A stretch of DNA of 64,000 nt from Apostichopus japonicus (taxonomy: Eukaryota; Echinodermata; Holothuroidea; Aspidochirotida; Stichopodidae), in contig NC_092571.1 of the NCBI RefSeq assembly GCF_037975245.1, positions 3,487,001 through 3,551,000 on the forward strand, in the 5' to 3' direction. Below, one piece after another: positions 33,101 through 48,100 of this stretch (position 1 is its first letter; each line of letters begins with the position of its first letter). The notes below the pieces were generated by a model that did no database searches, had not been told where the DNA came from, and worked only from the letters and a program-made list of their open reading frames with translations. The translations under genes and the position numbers were made by a program.

Positions 33101-36100
33101 ACTGTACTACACTGTCCTGTGTCCGATTTATTAGATATAATAGAATTAGGTGGACATACCTGTTATGTTAGCATCCTCTATCACATGTGAACTAGTATCA
33201 TTCGGAACGGCTATCCTTCGGCCCGGTTGTCTACAGAAAGTGAAATTGCAAAAAAAAGTTTACATATCTGCACTTTACTTGTCTAGAGAAGGTAAAAGAT
33301 ATTTGGAGCTTTTTTTGGCCAGACTTACATAGTTCCTATTAAAGCCAAAAAGAATCTTATTTCTTCGAAAAACAAAATCCTACCTTATTAGACAGAAGTA
33401 CGAATAAAAACAGGTTGTCAAAAGTTCTAATAAATATTGGATAAAATCCACCAATGTTAGCTTCAATTTGTCGACAAAACCAATGAGAAACATGATCGAT
33501 TACAAAAATTTGTAAGTAAGATCCTTCTTAAGGCAGAGTTTTCAGTTTTGGGCTTTGGTAAACATTTAATTAATGCTAGTGGTTGTCATAATTTATAAAC
33601 AATTCAGAACATTAACTGTAACTTCTCATGTTGTTTTTATATAAATAAAACGATAAGCTGAACAGTTTGAACATTAAGGTTCAAACTGGAGAATATTACT
33701 ACAACACTTAATCAGAGAGAGAACTACTGATACAGTGAAGTCAGCACCCAGTTTTCAACAAAAACTAACTAGAAGAATTCTTACAGAGGTCTTACAGAGG
33801 GAGTGATGATGTACCTTTTAACTTACATGCACAGTGATGGTACATCATGAACAATTCTTCACCTGTTTCAAATAAAAGATTTGTTCCCGAAAAAATTTCG
33901 AAAGGTTCAGTGTCACATCCAAGGAATGGTCAGTTAATTTTGACATTTCTTGACTTTTCGTCCTGTCATATCTCTCTTTATCATTTTGCTAGTGCGTATT
34001 AAGACAAACATCAGAATTAGCTATACGGTTTGAGATGAAGACATTTTCGGGAGGTCAATCTTGGCTTCGGTCTCCTTGCTCCCAGTCTCTTGTTAATCTC
34101 CACTGTTTAATCTGTGTTGCAGGTTTAATCCTTGGTTAATCTCCTCTAGCCTTTTCATTTTCTGACTTCCTCTCCCCCTCATTGTCCAATGTTCTATCCA
34201 GGTCAAGCCAACTGATTTTGTTCAATTTCAGAGTAAAATGACAATGCTGTGTGTCCATTTAACTTACTTTCTCTGGTTTCCTTTTGAAACTACCTCCCAA
34301 CTTTTATACACACTATTAAGGAACACAAAAAAACAAGACACTCTCCCTTTATTGAAAATATTTGCACTCCTCATATGTCATTAATTTTTTGCTCAGGTTC
34401 TGCCTGATTACCCAGAGGAGCAAAAAGTTACAGTTGTACTAACCTTCTATGCTCCATAAAGAACTTGAGAGCGGATATGCTTCGTTTCTCTTTGACTAAG
34501 TCCAGCGCTGATTTACTTTGTGTGTTGAGGTACGATGGATCGGCTCCTTCCTGAATTAAGAAACACGCAAGAGCTACACCAGGCCTGATACTGACACCCA
34601 GGGTAGCTTGGATCTAGTCAAGAAAAAACAAAGGCAAACCATCACTGAGACTTTCTAATGGCACAAAAATATACACACCAAAAATGAGGGAGGGAGACAT
34701 TGACCTACAAGTAACTGTTATTGATGGTAAGCATCGCTGCAGACGTTACTGTAGAGTAATAGTACAATTGTTGTGAAGAGACAGGTGAGTGAGAGGTGAT
34801 ATATGAGAATCTCCTTCTCGATCGAAATGAGTGCTAGGTCAGAATGAGTGTTTGATCAGCATGAATGCTGGGTCAGAATGAGTGCTGGATCAGAATGAGT
34901 GTTTGATCAGAATGAGTGCTGGGTCAGAATGAGTGTTTGATCAGAATGATGGCTGGATCAGAATGAGTGTTTGATCAGAATGAGTGCTGGATTACAAAGA
35001 GTGTTTGATCAGAATGAGTGTTTGATGAGAATGAATGCTGGGTCAGAATGAGTGCTGGATCAGAATGAGTGTTTGATCAGAATGAGTGCTGGGTCAGAAT
35101 GAGTGTTTGATCAGAATGAGTGCTAGGTCAGATTGAGTGTTTGATCAGAATGAGTGCTGGATCAGAATGAGTGCTTGATTAGAATGAGTGTTTGATCAGA
35201 ATGAGTGCTGAATCAGAATGAGTGCTGGATCAGAATGAGTGTTTGATCAGAATGAGTGCTGGATCAGAATGAGTGCTGGATCAGAATGAGTGTTTGATCA
35301 GAATGAGTGCTGGATCAGAATGAGTGCTGGATCAGAATGAGCGTTTGATCAGAATGAGTGTTTGATCAGAATGAGGCTGGATCAGAATGAGGCTGGATCA
35401 GAATGTATGTTTGATCAGAATGAGTGTTTGATCAGAATGAGTGCTGAATCAGAATGTATGTTTGATCAGAATGAGTGTTTGATCAGAATGAGTGCTTGAT
35501 CAAAATGAGTGTTTGATCAGAACGAGTGCTGGATCAGCATGGGTGCTGGATCAGAATGAGTGTTTGATCAGAATGAGTGTTTGATCAGAATGAGTGCTTG
35601 ATCAGAATGAGTGTTTGATCAGAATGAGTGTTTGATCAGAATGAGTGCTGGATCAGAATGAGTGCTGGATCAGAATGAGTGTTTGATCAGAATGAGTGAT
35701 TAATCAGAATGAGCGCTGGATCAGAATGAGCATTTGATCAGAATGAGTGTTTGATCAGAATGAGTGTTTGATCAGAATGAGTGTTTGATCAGAATGAGTG
35801 TTTGATCAGAGTGAGTGCTTGATCATGATGCAAAGTGAAATATAACTCTCACCCCTCTGATGACTGGAAGATTTTCCCCTCCAGGAGAGACAACCGGCTT
35901 CATGAGAGCAACATGAAGACAGGTATCTCCATCTTCATCTGACGCCAGTAAGTCTGCACCTCTTGAAACCAGAAGTTCGACAACCGGTACGTGTCCTTGG
36001 CTGACGGCTAGGTGAATGGGGGTCTGCAGTCTGTTATTGCGAATGTTGATATCTGCTTGGCCCTATGGGTGTGGACGAAAATGTAAATTACATTGATTAA

Positions 36101-39100
36101 ATCAAGACTCTCATCTATTAATAAATCATAAAACATGCAGTAGTACTCCAAGGGGAAATAAAACAAGAAATATTTACAAAGAAGATGCTTCCATCCAGTT
36201 GTAAAGAGTAAAACCCTGAAGTTATCATTGAAGTTTTTCCAAGTATACGTTGATGCGGGATGCCAAACAAAATTATAAATGCAAATTTGCTTCAATATGG
36301 CGGTGAGACTTACATACTTATTAATTATGTTAGCGGGGAACAAAAGTATGAAACTTTAATCCACCAAATACGAAATAGGAACAGTGAAGTCATAAATTAT
36401 TTGGAAGCTTTGCAAATCAGAAACTAAGAGATTACACTTTGTTACTGGAACACAATACTGATCTAGATCTGTGTGAAGGACACAACAAAGATCTAGATCT
36501 GTGTGAAGAACACAATATTGATCTAGATCTGTGTGAAGAACACAATACTGATCTAGATCTGTGTGAAGAACATAACACCGATCTAGATCTGTGTTAAGAA
36601 TATAATACCGATCTAGATCTGTGTTAAGAACATAATACCGATCTAGATCTGTGTTCAGAACACAATACTGATCTAGATCTGTGTGAAGAACACAATATCT
36701 TGTGTAATGTACTTAATGGTTTGTAAGCTGCTAAAGGGGTGGAGTGAAGTAGCTGTATCCAAATAGACCTGACCTGTTAGGTAGAATGAAGGGATATTCA
36801 ATTATGGGTCAGCCTTTTAACAGTGTGTGATTTAAAAATTGATATTAAGAAGTAATGGAAACATATGTTTGCTTTTCAGAGCAAACCTACCGTTGTAAGT
36901 AACACTTCCACTACATCCCTATGTCCATTAAGTGATGCTAAATGTAAGGCTGAAAAACCGTCATCTTTCTTCCGGTTCACCAGCTGTCGAGCGGCCCTCA
37001 CAAGTTTTTCCGTTGCACTGTAAGACAAAAAAAGAATATGCAATCCACAAGAAGTCACAAAAACATTTAGAAAAGGAGCCACGGTTCGACTTTAACCCTA
37101 CAGTATTCAGTTCTACCTCTAAAACACATACATATTCACCAGCATACTTTACATACAATCCTAAATGAATGCTTGATTGATTACCGTTTATTTCCTTTCA
37201 ATGCAGCATGTTGCAGGACGTTAAACCCTCGCCGATTGGCTAGAGTGAATTCAGCATTTGCTATATTGGTTAAGATATCGATAGCCTCGGTATTGTCCTT
37301 TGCGATAGCATCGTGGAGGGCAGTGTCCCCACAGCAGTCCTGTAAGCAAGGATGAAGACACAGCAACATTAGGTCAGTACATAACCGATAACCTACACTT
37401 CTGTGACATCGCTAACACTTTCGACCGTTGTTAGTTAACGATGAAGTTTACCATACAGTTCAGCTTTTACTAGTAACTCATTCATCCCACTGATGACAAC
37501 CATAAATGGGCACTACATGCCCTCTACCTTATTTTATAGATATGGATTACAAAGTGATTCCATAGATGACAGCTACAAACATGCTGTACCTACCATCTAG
37601 GTTACTTTATAGCTAATATGTTCCCAAAATGGATTACACAAGTAATTCCACAGATGACAGCTACAAACAGGCTGTACCTACCATCTAGGTTACTTTATAG
37701 CTAATATGTTCCCAAAATGGATTACAAAGTGATTCCACAGATGACAGCTACAAACATGCTGTACCTAACATCTAAGTTTCTTTATAGCTAATATGTACCC
37801 CAACATGGATTACAAAGGGATTCCACAGATGACAGTTTCAAACAGGCTATACCTACCATCTAGGTAACTTTATAGCTAATATGTTCCCAACATGGATTAC
37901 AAAGTGATTCCACAGATGACAGCTACAAACATGCTGTACCTACCATCTAAGTTACTTTAGTTTATATAGGTCCAGCACTGACATCTTAAATGCCAATATT
38001 TTCATAAATGATAAAACATAAATAGACTGCAGCAAACATCTATATCACTTTGATAGATCTGTGGTCGACATCTTTCAATACATAGTGGCTCTACTGAAGA
38101 CGACTATAGAATAGGTTGTGATTTCATTGAGGATATACTTATAGATCAGTGGTTTGACTGATAAAGTGATTTAAATTAAAGATGGTCACACACAGGGATT
38201 ATCACCTGTGTAGGGTTCACCACTCCTTATAGAGAGTCTAGCACTAATACAGGGTTAACTGCTTACACAGCCTGTGTTAATATTTGTAGACTCATCTGTG
38301 GTCCTTACCTGCAGGTTGACATTACATTCTTTCTTGATCAGTTCTTCAACACATTGCATGTAAGACTTGTTGACGGCAACATGCAGACTACTACACTGTC
38401 CTTTGTTCACCAGGTTAACCTCTGCTCCGTGTTCTAGAAGGTAACGCACAATACCTGGCTGGTTCCTGAGAAGAGAGGAAGAGAATTTAGGGAGGAAGTT
38501 ACACACTCATCTCAACTCAATGCATCCAACAGGTGACCATAGCTGACATAACCAGCCACTCATCAACTCATCAAACAGGTGAACATAGCCGACATAACCT
38601 GCCACTCATCAACTCATCAAACAGGTGAACATAGCTGACATAACCTGCCACTCATCAACTCATCCAACAGGTGAACATAGCTGACATAACCTACTAAAAG
38701 TCAATGGACCTAGCATGGTCTACTTTGGTTCATAGTTAAATAAATGGCTAGCCTTGGGTTCATTTCCTGCGATCTGCTTTAAGTCTCTATTGAAAAGGGT
38801 ACAGATGCTTGCGCATTTTTTCCACATGTTTCAACATTGATACAGTGAAAGCAGGATATAGTTTGTGCTTTGGTTGGGTTTTGAAACATGAAGCTGCTTT
38901 TGATACATTCTAATCTATCGGAATAATCAGCAGATTAAACCTACCCAAACACAGCATAATGAAGAGCCGTGTCCCCCTCTTGATCCGCGATGCTCAAATT
39001 CGCTCCGGCCTGCACCAAGATCTTCACCACGTCGACATGTCCCTGATGAGCTGCAACCTGCAGTGCCGTCTTGTTTGAACTCGGCTCGTTGACCTTTACA

Positions 39101-42100
39101 CAGAATGGGGAAAAAAATACAACAGTCATGAGAAACTCATTAATGTCAACTAAACAATTATGTTTCTTATCTCCTCTCTGCTGATTCACTCTCTGAAGGT
39201 GAGAAATAAAATTAGTGCAACTTCAATTTTCAGGGCACATAGAAAGCTCGACACAATACAAGTTTCTTGATACTAACGTAGGATTACAGGTGGCATTAGA
39301 TGGGAACCAAAAGGTAGGAAAGTATAACAAAAATGTGATCAATTATCGTCCACATGGCAATATTCACAGCAAAAGCTGTCTTAAAGCAGCTTTTTGCATT
39401 TGGTCGCAGTTTTTCCCACCCTTTTGACAAGTCCATCAAGTTTTTTACATGTATTCATCACAAAACAGCAAACCTCTTGTTTTTTTAATACCGGCAAATG
39501 ACAAAATCCACTCACAATTAGACACAAAACGGCCCAAATTTTGAGGCCTGAAATACCTGATCTTATATACATAAATGAAAAACTTTCAGTTCCAGGGACT
39601 GCTTGATCCATCTAGAAGTAAAGTAACTCACCCATCCAGGTCGTTTTAGCACCAAGTCACCTACGACAGAGACATCCCCTCTTGCCGCAGCGGTCACCAA
39701 CTTGTCCAGGCAGTCCTCTCCCTTCCTGAGCACTCGAATTCTATCCTTCAGCCGTTGAACGTTACCTGTGGACAGATCAGACATTTTGACCGTGAGCTGT
39801 TTTTAAGATCGCTGCCAATATCTTATGTGGATACTTCTGATTCCATGCGAAGCCTTATTGCTACCAAAGACAAGAGTAGCAGCTTGAAAGCAAATGATCC
39901 TGTCACACTTACTGAAATGGCTTTCACTCTGATGCAATATGGTGTGATGCTTATCAAATATGATTGTCATCCCAAAACATAAACCAGCTAGCATATATCA
40001 ATGTTGGTGAAATTGTCCACTGGGGCAGGCTTCAAAAGTGCTTAAAAAACGAGTTTCGTTGCACATATTTAGTACCAAGGTTTGTTGGTTGGAAGTGGTA
40101 GAGGGATATCCTGGGAACATTTTTCGCGATGTTGGATGATTGGAGAGGTGTTATTTTCGATTAAACAACAAACAAATGATGTCACTCTTATATGGTGTAC
40201 GACAATTACAACAAAGCACTTCCTTGTCACAGCAACATGAAAATGGCATTAAATACTCTTGCACTTATTAGAACCTATATGTTTTGTTGACAGTTATAGA
40301 GGGATGTCCTGAGATTATCTTAGGAGCTGTGGGATGCTTGGAGGGATGTTATTTTACGTGTTACAAACAACAAATAACCTCACTACGAAGTGTGGGCTAA
40401 ATTAAAAATCAGCAATAACTATTCACAGCAACATGATAATAGTTTTTAAATGTTACTAAACCTATGTAGAACCAAGGTTTGTTGGTTGGGTGTTGTAAAG
40501 AAATGTCCTAAGAATACTTGAAGAGTTGTTGGATGCTAAAAGAGGTAATACTTTACGAGTAAACAATCAACATATGACGTCATATGAGATCATGTGACTT
40601 TCCTACAGTATACAGCCATCAAACCTACCTGATGAGGTCATGTGACTTTCCTACAGTATACAGCCATCAAATCTACCTGATGAGGTCATGTGACTTTCCT
40701 ACAGTATACAGCCATCAAACCTACCCGATGAGGTCATGTGACTCTCCTACAGTATACATCCACCTACCTGATAAGGTCATGTGACTTTCCTACAGTATAC
40801 AGCCACCTACCTGATGAGGTCATGTGACTTTCATACAGTATATCAAACCTACCTCATGAGGTCATGTGACTCTCCTACAGAATATCAAACCTACCCGATG
40901 AGGTCATGTGACTTTCCTACAGTATATCAAACCTACCTGATAAGGTCATGTGACTCTCCTACAGCATATCAAACCTACCTGATAAGGTCATGTGACTCTC
41001 CTACAGTATACATCCACCTACCTGATAAGGTCATGTGACTTTCCTACAGTATACAGCCACCTACCTGATGAGGTCATGTGACTCTCCTACAGTATATCAA
41101 ACCTACCCGATGAGGTCATGTGACTTTCCTACAGTATATCATACCTACCCGATGATGTCATGTGACTTTCATACAGTATATCATACCTACCTGATGAGGT
41201 CATGTGACTTTCATACAGTATATCAAACCTACCTGATGAGGTCATGTGACTTTCATACAGTATATCAAACCTACCTGATGAGGTCATGTGACTTTCATAC
41301 AGTATATCAAACCTACCTGATGAGGTCATGTGACTTTCACACAGTATATCAAACCTACCTGATGAGGTCATGTGACTTTCATACAGTATATCAAACCTAC
41401 CTGATGAGGTCATGTGACTTTCCTACAGTATATCATACCTACCTGATGATGTCATGTGACTTTCATACAGTATATCAAACCTACCTGATGAGGTCATGTG
41501 ACTTTCCTACAGTATATCATACCTACCTGATGATGTCATGTGACTTTCATACAGTATATCATACCTACCTGATGAGGTCATGTGACTTTCATACAGTATA
41601 TCAAACCTACCTGATGAGGTCATGTGACTTTCATACAGTATATCAAACCTACCTGATGAGGTCATGTGACTTTCCTACAGTATATCATACCTACCTGATG
41701 ATGTCATGTGACTTTCATACAGTATATCAAACCTACCTGATGAGGTCATGTGACTTTCCTACAGTATATCATACCTACCTGATGAGGTCATGTGACTTTC
41801 ATACAGTATATCAAACCTACCTGATGGATCCTGCTGTTGCTGTTGTGATGATGAGGCCTCTGCAGCTACTGTGACATTGACATCTTGACTGGACTCAACA
41901 GCTGTTACACACTCACAGTGATACGTCCAGCTCTGACCATTCACACACACTCTCAGGTCACCATCTTTATAGATCTTGATAACTCTCCCTACTTTACCGA
42001 GAGCCTATATAAATAGAAATGAAAAGTCCATGCAAGATAACAAACGGTATAACCAATACTTGAATGTACATATGTACATCATAAACATGCAAGTTGAGTT

Positions 42101-45100
42101 AGTTTATCTGCGATAGTACTTCTGCCAGCTCCTGTAACAATCAGTGAGCTCTTACCATTACAAGACTCCGTCTGTTATGTGTTAACCAATCAGAGCACGT
42201 CTCTTGTTGAAGGGAAATGCCCAATGTTGGCACCCAATGTGTGTCAGTGGGGGGGTCATTATAACTAACCACTGCAGGGAATTTTAAGAAAGCATATATG
42301 TTCATGGCTGACTGCAGGAACACATGAGTGTATTAGAGTTGATGCAACCGGTTGTTTAACCCAAACAGTAGTAACAAACAAAACTGACTTCCTTAATACA
42401 TCTTACAGGTTACAATGTGTACTCACCATTTTCATATCCTCGTGCCATTCGCCGTGGCCGAGCTGTAATTTCCTCAACTTCTCAATATCAGATGTGATGC
42501 GTACATTATCATCAACAGAGAATGTTGTCACCTTGAGAAGAAAAGTCAAACCAAAAGTTGGTATAAGGTGTGGATTCATATTAACATGTACTTTGCATTG
42601 GGGATCACATTTTCTAAACATGGCACCATTCTGATCAAAACATGTGACATTCAGAAACAATTTGGTATCCCCTCTATTTATATCATCGATCTTATCATCT
42701 TAATGTGTCTAAGAGGGGCTCTATTTAGTTTTATCAAATGACTTCTTACTTTAATTTATAGTACATTGTATCAAGCAACTTTGCCAGGATATAACAACCA
42801 AAATCAGAATGCTTCATGAGGGCGTACAATGGGCTGTGTTTGATACGCAGGGCAAGTTTGAGCCAAAGTCTGTTTGTCCAGTGACCATAATTCTGTTCAG
42901 ACAACCAAAAGTGGCTCCATAGGTCATCCGGGGAGGGGGGGTTAGAAGGGGGCGACTAGTAGTTTCCGGCCAAAAATTAAGACCTGGTTGCCTGATAGAC
43001 AACTAGAAATAAATCCTTAATTTTCCCTGATATGTGTGAAATTATGTGGCATTAAACCAGAATAATTACAACGACAACAAAACAGGGAATTTTTGGGATA
43101 CCACTGTAATAAAAGAATGAAAGCATAAGTTGATACCTTTGTTAATGCCCCTGGATGAAAGGTCCACTTGATTCCATCACTATACTGCACCCTGATATCC
43201 CCTTTCTCTGTTATTCGGTGAACATATCCCTCTTGGCCTACGTACTAAAGGGAAGAAAAGGGTACATCTGTCAAACTGCAACCTGAAATATTTATCAGTA
43301 CGAAACCCAAACGACCCTGTGGCAAAATTTGATAATGCACATTTACAAACTTGCCAAAAGCAAATGGTTTTAAATGCCATCCAAGGGTGCTCTCTCTGGT
43401 TAACAATAAAGCTATAAGGACATGTTTAAGTAGAGTTCATAATAACAACATTTCCGCCTGCAATGGAGAACTGATGTCATTGTCAATTTAGCATGCCAGA
43501 ATATGGCAAATTTTACAGGTCAACATATTGAAGAAAACAGAAACATTCCCAGCACTAAAAATTTTCCCTTTTTTCGGTTTATGATATAAAATTCTGCCTT
43601 AAGACATTATTTCCAGCAGCACCCACACTTTCAGGTGGCAGCAAGACTTCCATGCTATCAAAATAATCAGCAATAACTTTGTATCAGTCACACAAAGGTG
43701 AAAAAGAAAAGCAAATTCCATGCAATAATTGACAGTAATCGACTCTGTAGTAAATTCGTGTAGAATCTGATACAAACATAACAGCAACATGCCTTCTTTC
43801 TATGCATGGCCAATGGACTTGGACAAGGTTATGTAATGCAAAGTAATGCAAGAAATAGAAGACTGTGAAGGACTTTGGAGAATTTGGAAAATTCAATTAT
43901 AATGATGGATCAATCAAATACATTTGCAAGGATGAACCTGGGGTAAAAAAAATCACGGAACTTTGCAAAAGTTGCGGTATAGGCTCCAGATTGTTTATGC
44001 TACAGTGTTAGGATAATAGTTTTTGTCCCGAGGTAGAAAAGAAATCACGGATATTCCGCGAATTCGCGGAAAAAGCTTGTGCCTGCATTTGCAAGGTAAA
44101 CAGAGGCACTCACTGCGGTCTAAATATTCCCTTTAACCTCAGAAGTATTGTTATATTATTAATTACAACCTCTAAAACACTAGGCTATTTCTTTCACCTG
44201 ATGACATTTGCAGTGGACGACTTCCCTCCACAACTGACAGCTGTTTTGCTCGGGGATTACCAAACATTTTGATTTTAACTTTTGACATTTATCTGTAAAA
44301 CCAGGTGAGTTTTCAGTTGAAGTCTTTTGAATGAGCTGACTGCATTTGGATACCATCACGAGTGTCAACCAAGGTGAGACGGAACTGCACCGTTCCTTTC
44401 TAGGTGAGTCGGTAAGAGCTATATATATATACATACCTCTTCCATTTTAGCGTTCCAGCCACCATGGTCTCCTTGCATTATCTTTAATACCGCCACGTCT
44501 AGGTTCACCTTCACTTTCTCACCGTGGACAAACGACCACTTCTTGCCATAGGCACTGACAGAATTCTTAGCGACTTTTTGGCCTAATAGAGGAGAAGACA
44601 AAAGCCACGAAAAATATGTTTAGAAAGTCAAACAATTGGTCCCAAAATGTTCAAACCAAAGTATGCATTTAATTCTCAAAGCATTCATACAAACTAGCAC
44701 AAAAATGTCATATGTACATATCTAAATCAGTTCTCGTCAGTTACTGGGACTTAAATCCTCCAAACTCCTTTCAATCTTTGAACAATTTTTACTGGCTAAA
44801 TTTTGGAAGGAACATGAATGACCTTTAAGCATATTTAATATGACTGTTGGCCTAGGATTACACTCTAACTAAAGATTTGAAATCTTTGTCTGTGGTTTTG
44901 CTCAAGTACAAGGAACCCCCTTTGCAGATATCCAAAAGTGACATGAGATATAAAGTCTCCATTCTGAGTTCCCCACAGTGAATTTAAAAATCGTTTACTT
45001 ATATCGTTTTTCGGCAGGATTCATATTTAAGTATAAAACATATGATTGCAGCTTCTTATCTCCCCAAAAGAAGAGCAAAGTGGCAAAAACAAGAGAGCCC

Positions 45101-48100
45101 TGTATCTATGATGAATGGATCCCAAAATCAAATGATCAAAACTGTTTCAGATCAAAACTGAACAAAAAGTACAACATAAAAATGGACACTCTCCATACAA
45201 CTGCCACAAACTCTACTTTTGCAGCAGACAACAGAATAATTACAAATTAAGATTAAGTAATTTTTTGTTTGCCCAGATTGTACGGGCCCTGTTTTTAATT
45301 GAGTCTTCTACTCACCCAGTTTCCAAAGGTGATCTTTGTAGTAGGTGCCGCCCTTCACTGAATCGAGACACCTTAGGTCGACTTTACCTTTGTGACCGAC
45401 TCGATACACGTTAGTATTTCCGTTGGACCACTGAACGTTAGCTACACTACGATCGGACTCGCTGTCCCAGCCCCTGATGTCCTTGATTCGCCCAATCTTT
45501 CCGTCACCTCCTACAGGCAGAAAGAAAAATACCATCAAAACATCGGCACACCCACGAAATAAAATCAAAACTAAAGATGGTTTATAGTTATGCCATAGTC
45601 TGACGGATCAAACAAATTGCCAAGTTTTTATAGCATTTGATCAAACTTTGTTAGTACAGTAGTTTAAACAACATACTTTCAAAAACACACTAGCTATCCA
45701 CATCTAGGAGAGAGGAAATACCACCACATGATCACAAGATGGAACAACATACATGAATTTTTTCCTCCCTTTAGATTGGTTTGGATAAATTTTAACCGGA
45801 AATGGAGATGCACCTTAGAAAATGTTATCATTCCCTACTGTACTGTATGTCTATGTTATGAGAGCGTGGTGGCCAATTGGCTAATGCGTCGGACTCGTGA
45901 TCCGAGGATTGCTGGTTCGATTCCTGCTTAAGTTCATTACATTGTGTCCTTGGGCAAGATGCTTTATCTCACTTGCCTCTCTCCACCCAGGGGATAAATG
46001 GGTACCTGTGAGGTAACTTGTCACTGGGCGCAGTATATAACTGCTGCCGACTGGAGGGATTGTCTCTGGGACAGGTTATCATTGACCAGGGGTAATATAA
46101 CGTCTGTAAAGCGCTTTGAGACCTATCGCTGGTATAAAGCGCTATATAAAAAGCAAAATATTATAAAACATAAAAAATATTAATTTCTCAATTACTATTC
46201 TGCGGAAACTGTTCCACCAAAGACATGTTGTAAAGTTGTCAACAGATACCGTTCACATGCAGTACTAGTTTCTACATGATACTTCCACTATGACTTCACT
46301 ATCTCCCAAGGTGACACCCATTAGTTACCCTTCTTTGAATTACATTGAATTGACATTCCATTCCCATTCTGTGATCAACACACTTTGGCAATGCTATGGT
46401 ACATGAAAGAAAATGTACCATTTTGTACCATGTAAACAATGTACCATGTAAACAAAGTGTTCAATCTTGTACTACTAGGCCTACTTCTTCAGCTTCCCCC
46501 TGTCATATAAAAAGAATGCGACGGAAGTGTGAACAGTGCAAACATGGACACAGTTACAATAGACAATTTGAAAGACATGTACCTTACCAATGCAAAAATG
46601 CAATAAGAAAGATTTACAAATGAAAAACAAAAGGGAACAATATTCCCCAAAACCTCAATAATATGTCAATTTTTAATGATTACCCAAAAATCTATCAATT
46701 AGCATGCATAAAGCAGACAGTTTAATTAACCAATCACTGAGAAATGATATCATATGTACAGCCCTGGTATTTACAGGGGTGGTTTTAACCCTAAAAACTG
46801 TCGCCAGACTATTTTGGAGGGTCACCCAAGGAATTATGGAGAAACCAGAAATTGCCAGTATTTCTGGAACAAAAACAAATGAAAATAATCTTGAACAATC
46901 AACTTCTTCAAAAATTATTTTGCAACTTAGCACCCTAGGTCACATAAACACCTTTCCTGGGCCACAAACTCTGCTACTTGACGGTGCCAAGATGATGAAC
47001 CTGAAAATTAGGGTCACCAGGCAACAACGCTTGAATACCAGGGATATACCATATTGATATACATATGACATTGATATACACAGTGACTATTAACTCTATT
47101 GACCAAGCTACAGCATACAGCAGGCAGTTACCATTAACGGATAAGTCATAGTCTTAGCAAAACTGCATATTGTTTAGGCAAACAGAGCAAAAAATCAGAA
47201 CAAATTCTGCAGTCAGAATTCGAATGGTTGGTCTTATGAATTGGAAGGATGATTAAGTGGGTGACATCCCAGAAGTGTGTGTGGGATGGGGGGGGGGGGG
47301 TGGGGGCAGTGCCTAAACCTTCCAGTCATGTAGTTTAGGTATAGATTAGAGAACAGAGCAAATTCATTTATGTGGTGTTCCACACATGTCTACAGTCACC
47401 GATGCTAAATAATAAACCACAAGAGTGGTGAGGTGTGTTCAAAACTTTGGGCATCTTCCAAGGCACACATTCCATAAATTGCTGTTTATCATCTTCATCG
47501 ATGACTGTTTCCAATAATGCAAAGCATGTGTGAATTGTGATCACTTCTAGCGGTATCTACTGTAGCACATTTCCCAAGGCACAATAACCAGTATATCATC
47601 TAGATGCTGTTAGCTGTACTGTAACTTGCAAGGTCATAGTGTAGTACTCCATTTATGGTTAAATATATGCTGTGATATATCCTCTTACTAACTAGAGAAT
47701 ACATCACCGTACGTTATTTTTATTGTTGATATATTGTTAAACACAAATATTCAAACTCTATTTAACTGTTACTTATTATTGAAATGTGATGGGACCTCGT
47801 GATCTGTAACAATATATTGGTACGTTAGTGTTGTTCCACTGCTAGCCATAATAGATGGGTCAATTGACCTACTTCCTCATTTTCTCCCCCTTTCAAAACA
47901 TTGTCCAGCAAACTGATCAATGGTCACGCCTTTACCATTGACACAAAGCAGGTGCCATTTCCGTTTAAAGACGGGTCCAACATAAAGAGTTAACCTACCA
48001 TCTTGATTGCCCCAGTCCCAGTCAGGCCCTCGCATAACTTTTGCTCCAGGGACCAGACCTCTGTAGCCTATCTTGATGGCACTGCTTCTAGGTGGCAATT

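Noticed and set aside
40584-41874. Long + strand open frame of repeated [14 protein letters not shown]
   Set aside because: It is the antisense of the 42-bp MIB2 intron array, whose unit is a multiple of three.
46704-47057. 117-codon + strand frame in MIB2 intron 4
   Set aside because: No similarity, no codon bias visible, overlapped by an equally long minus-strand frame.
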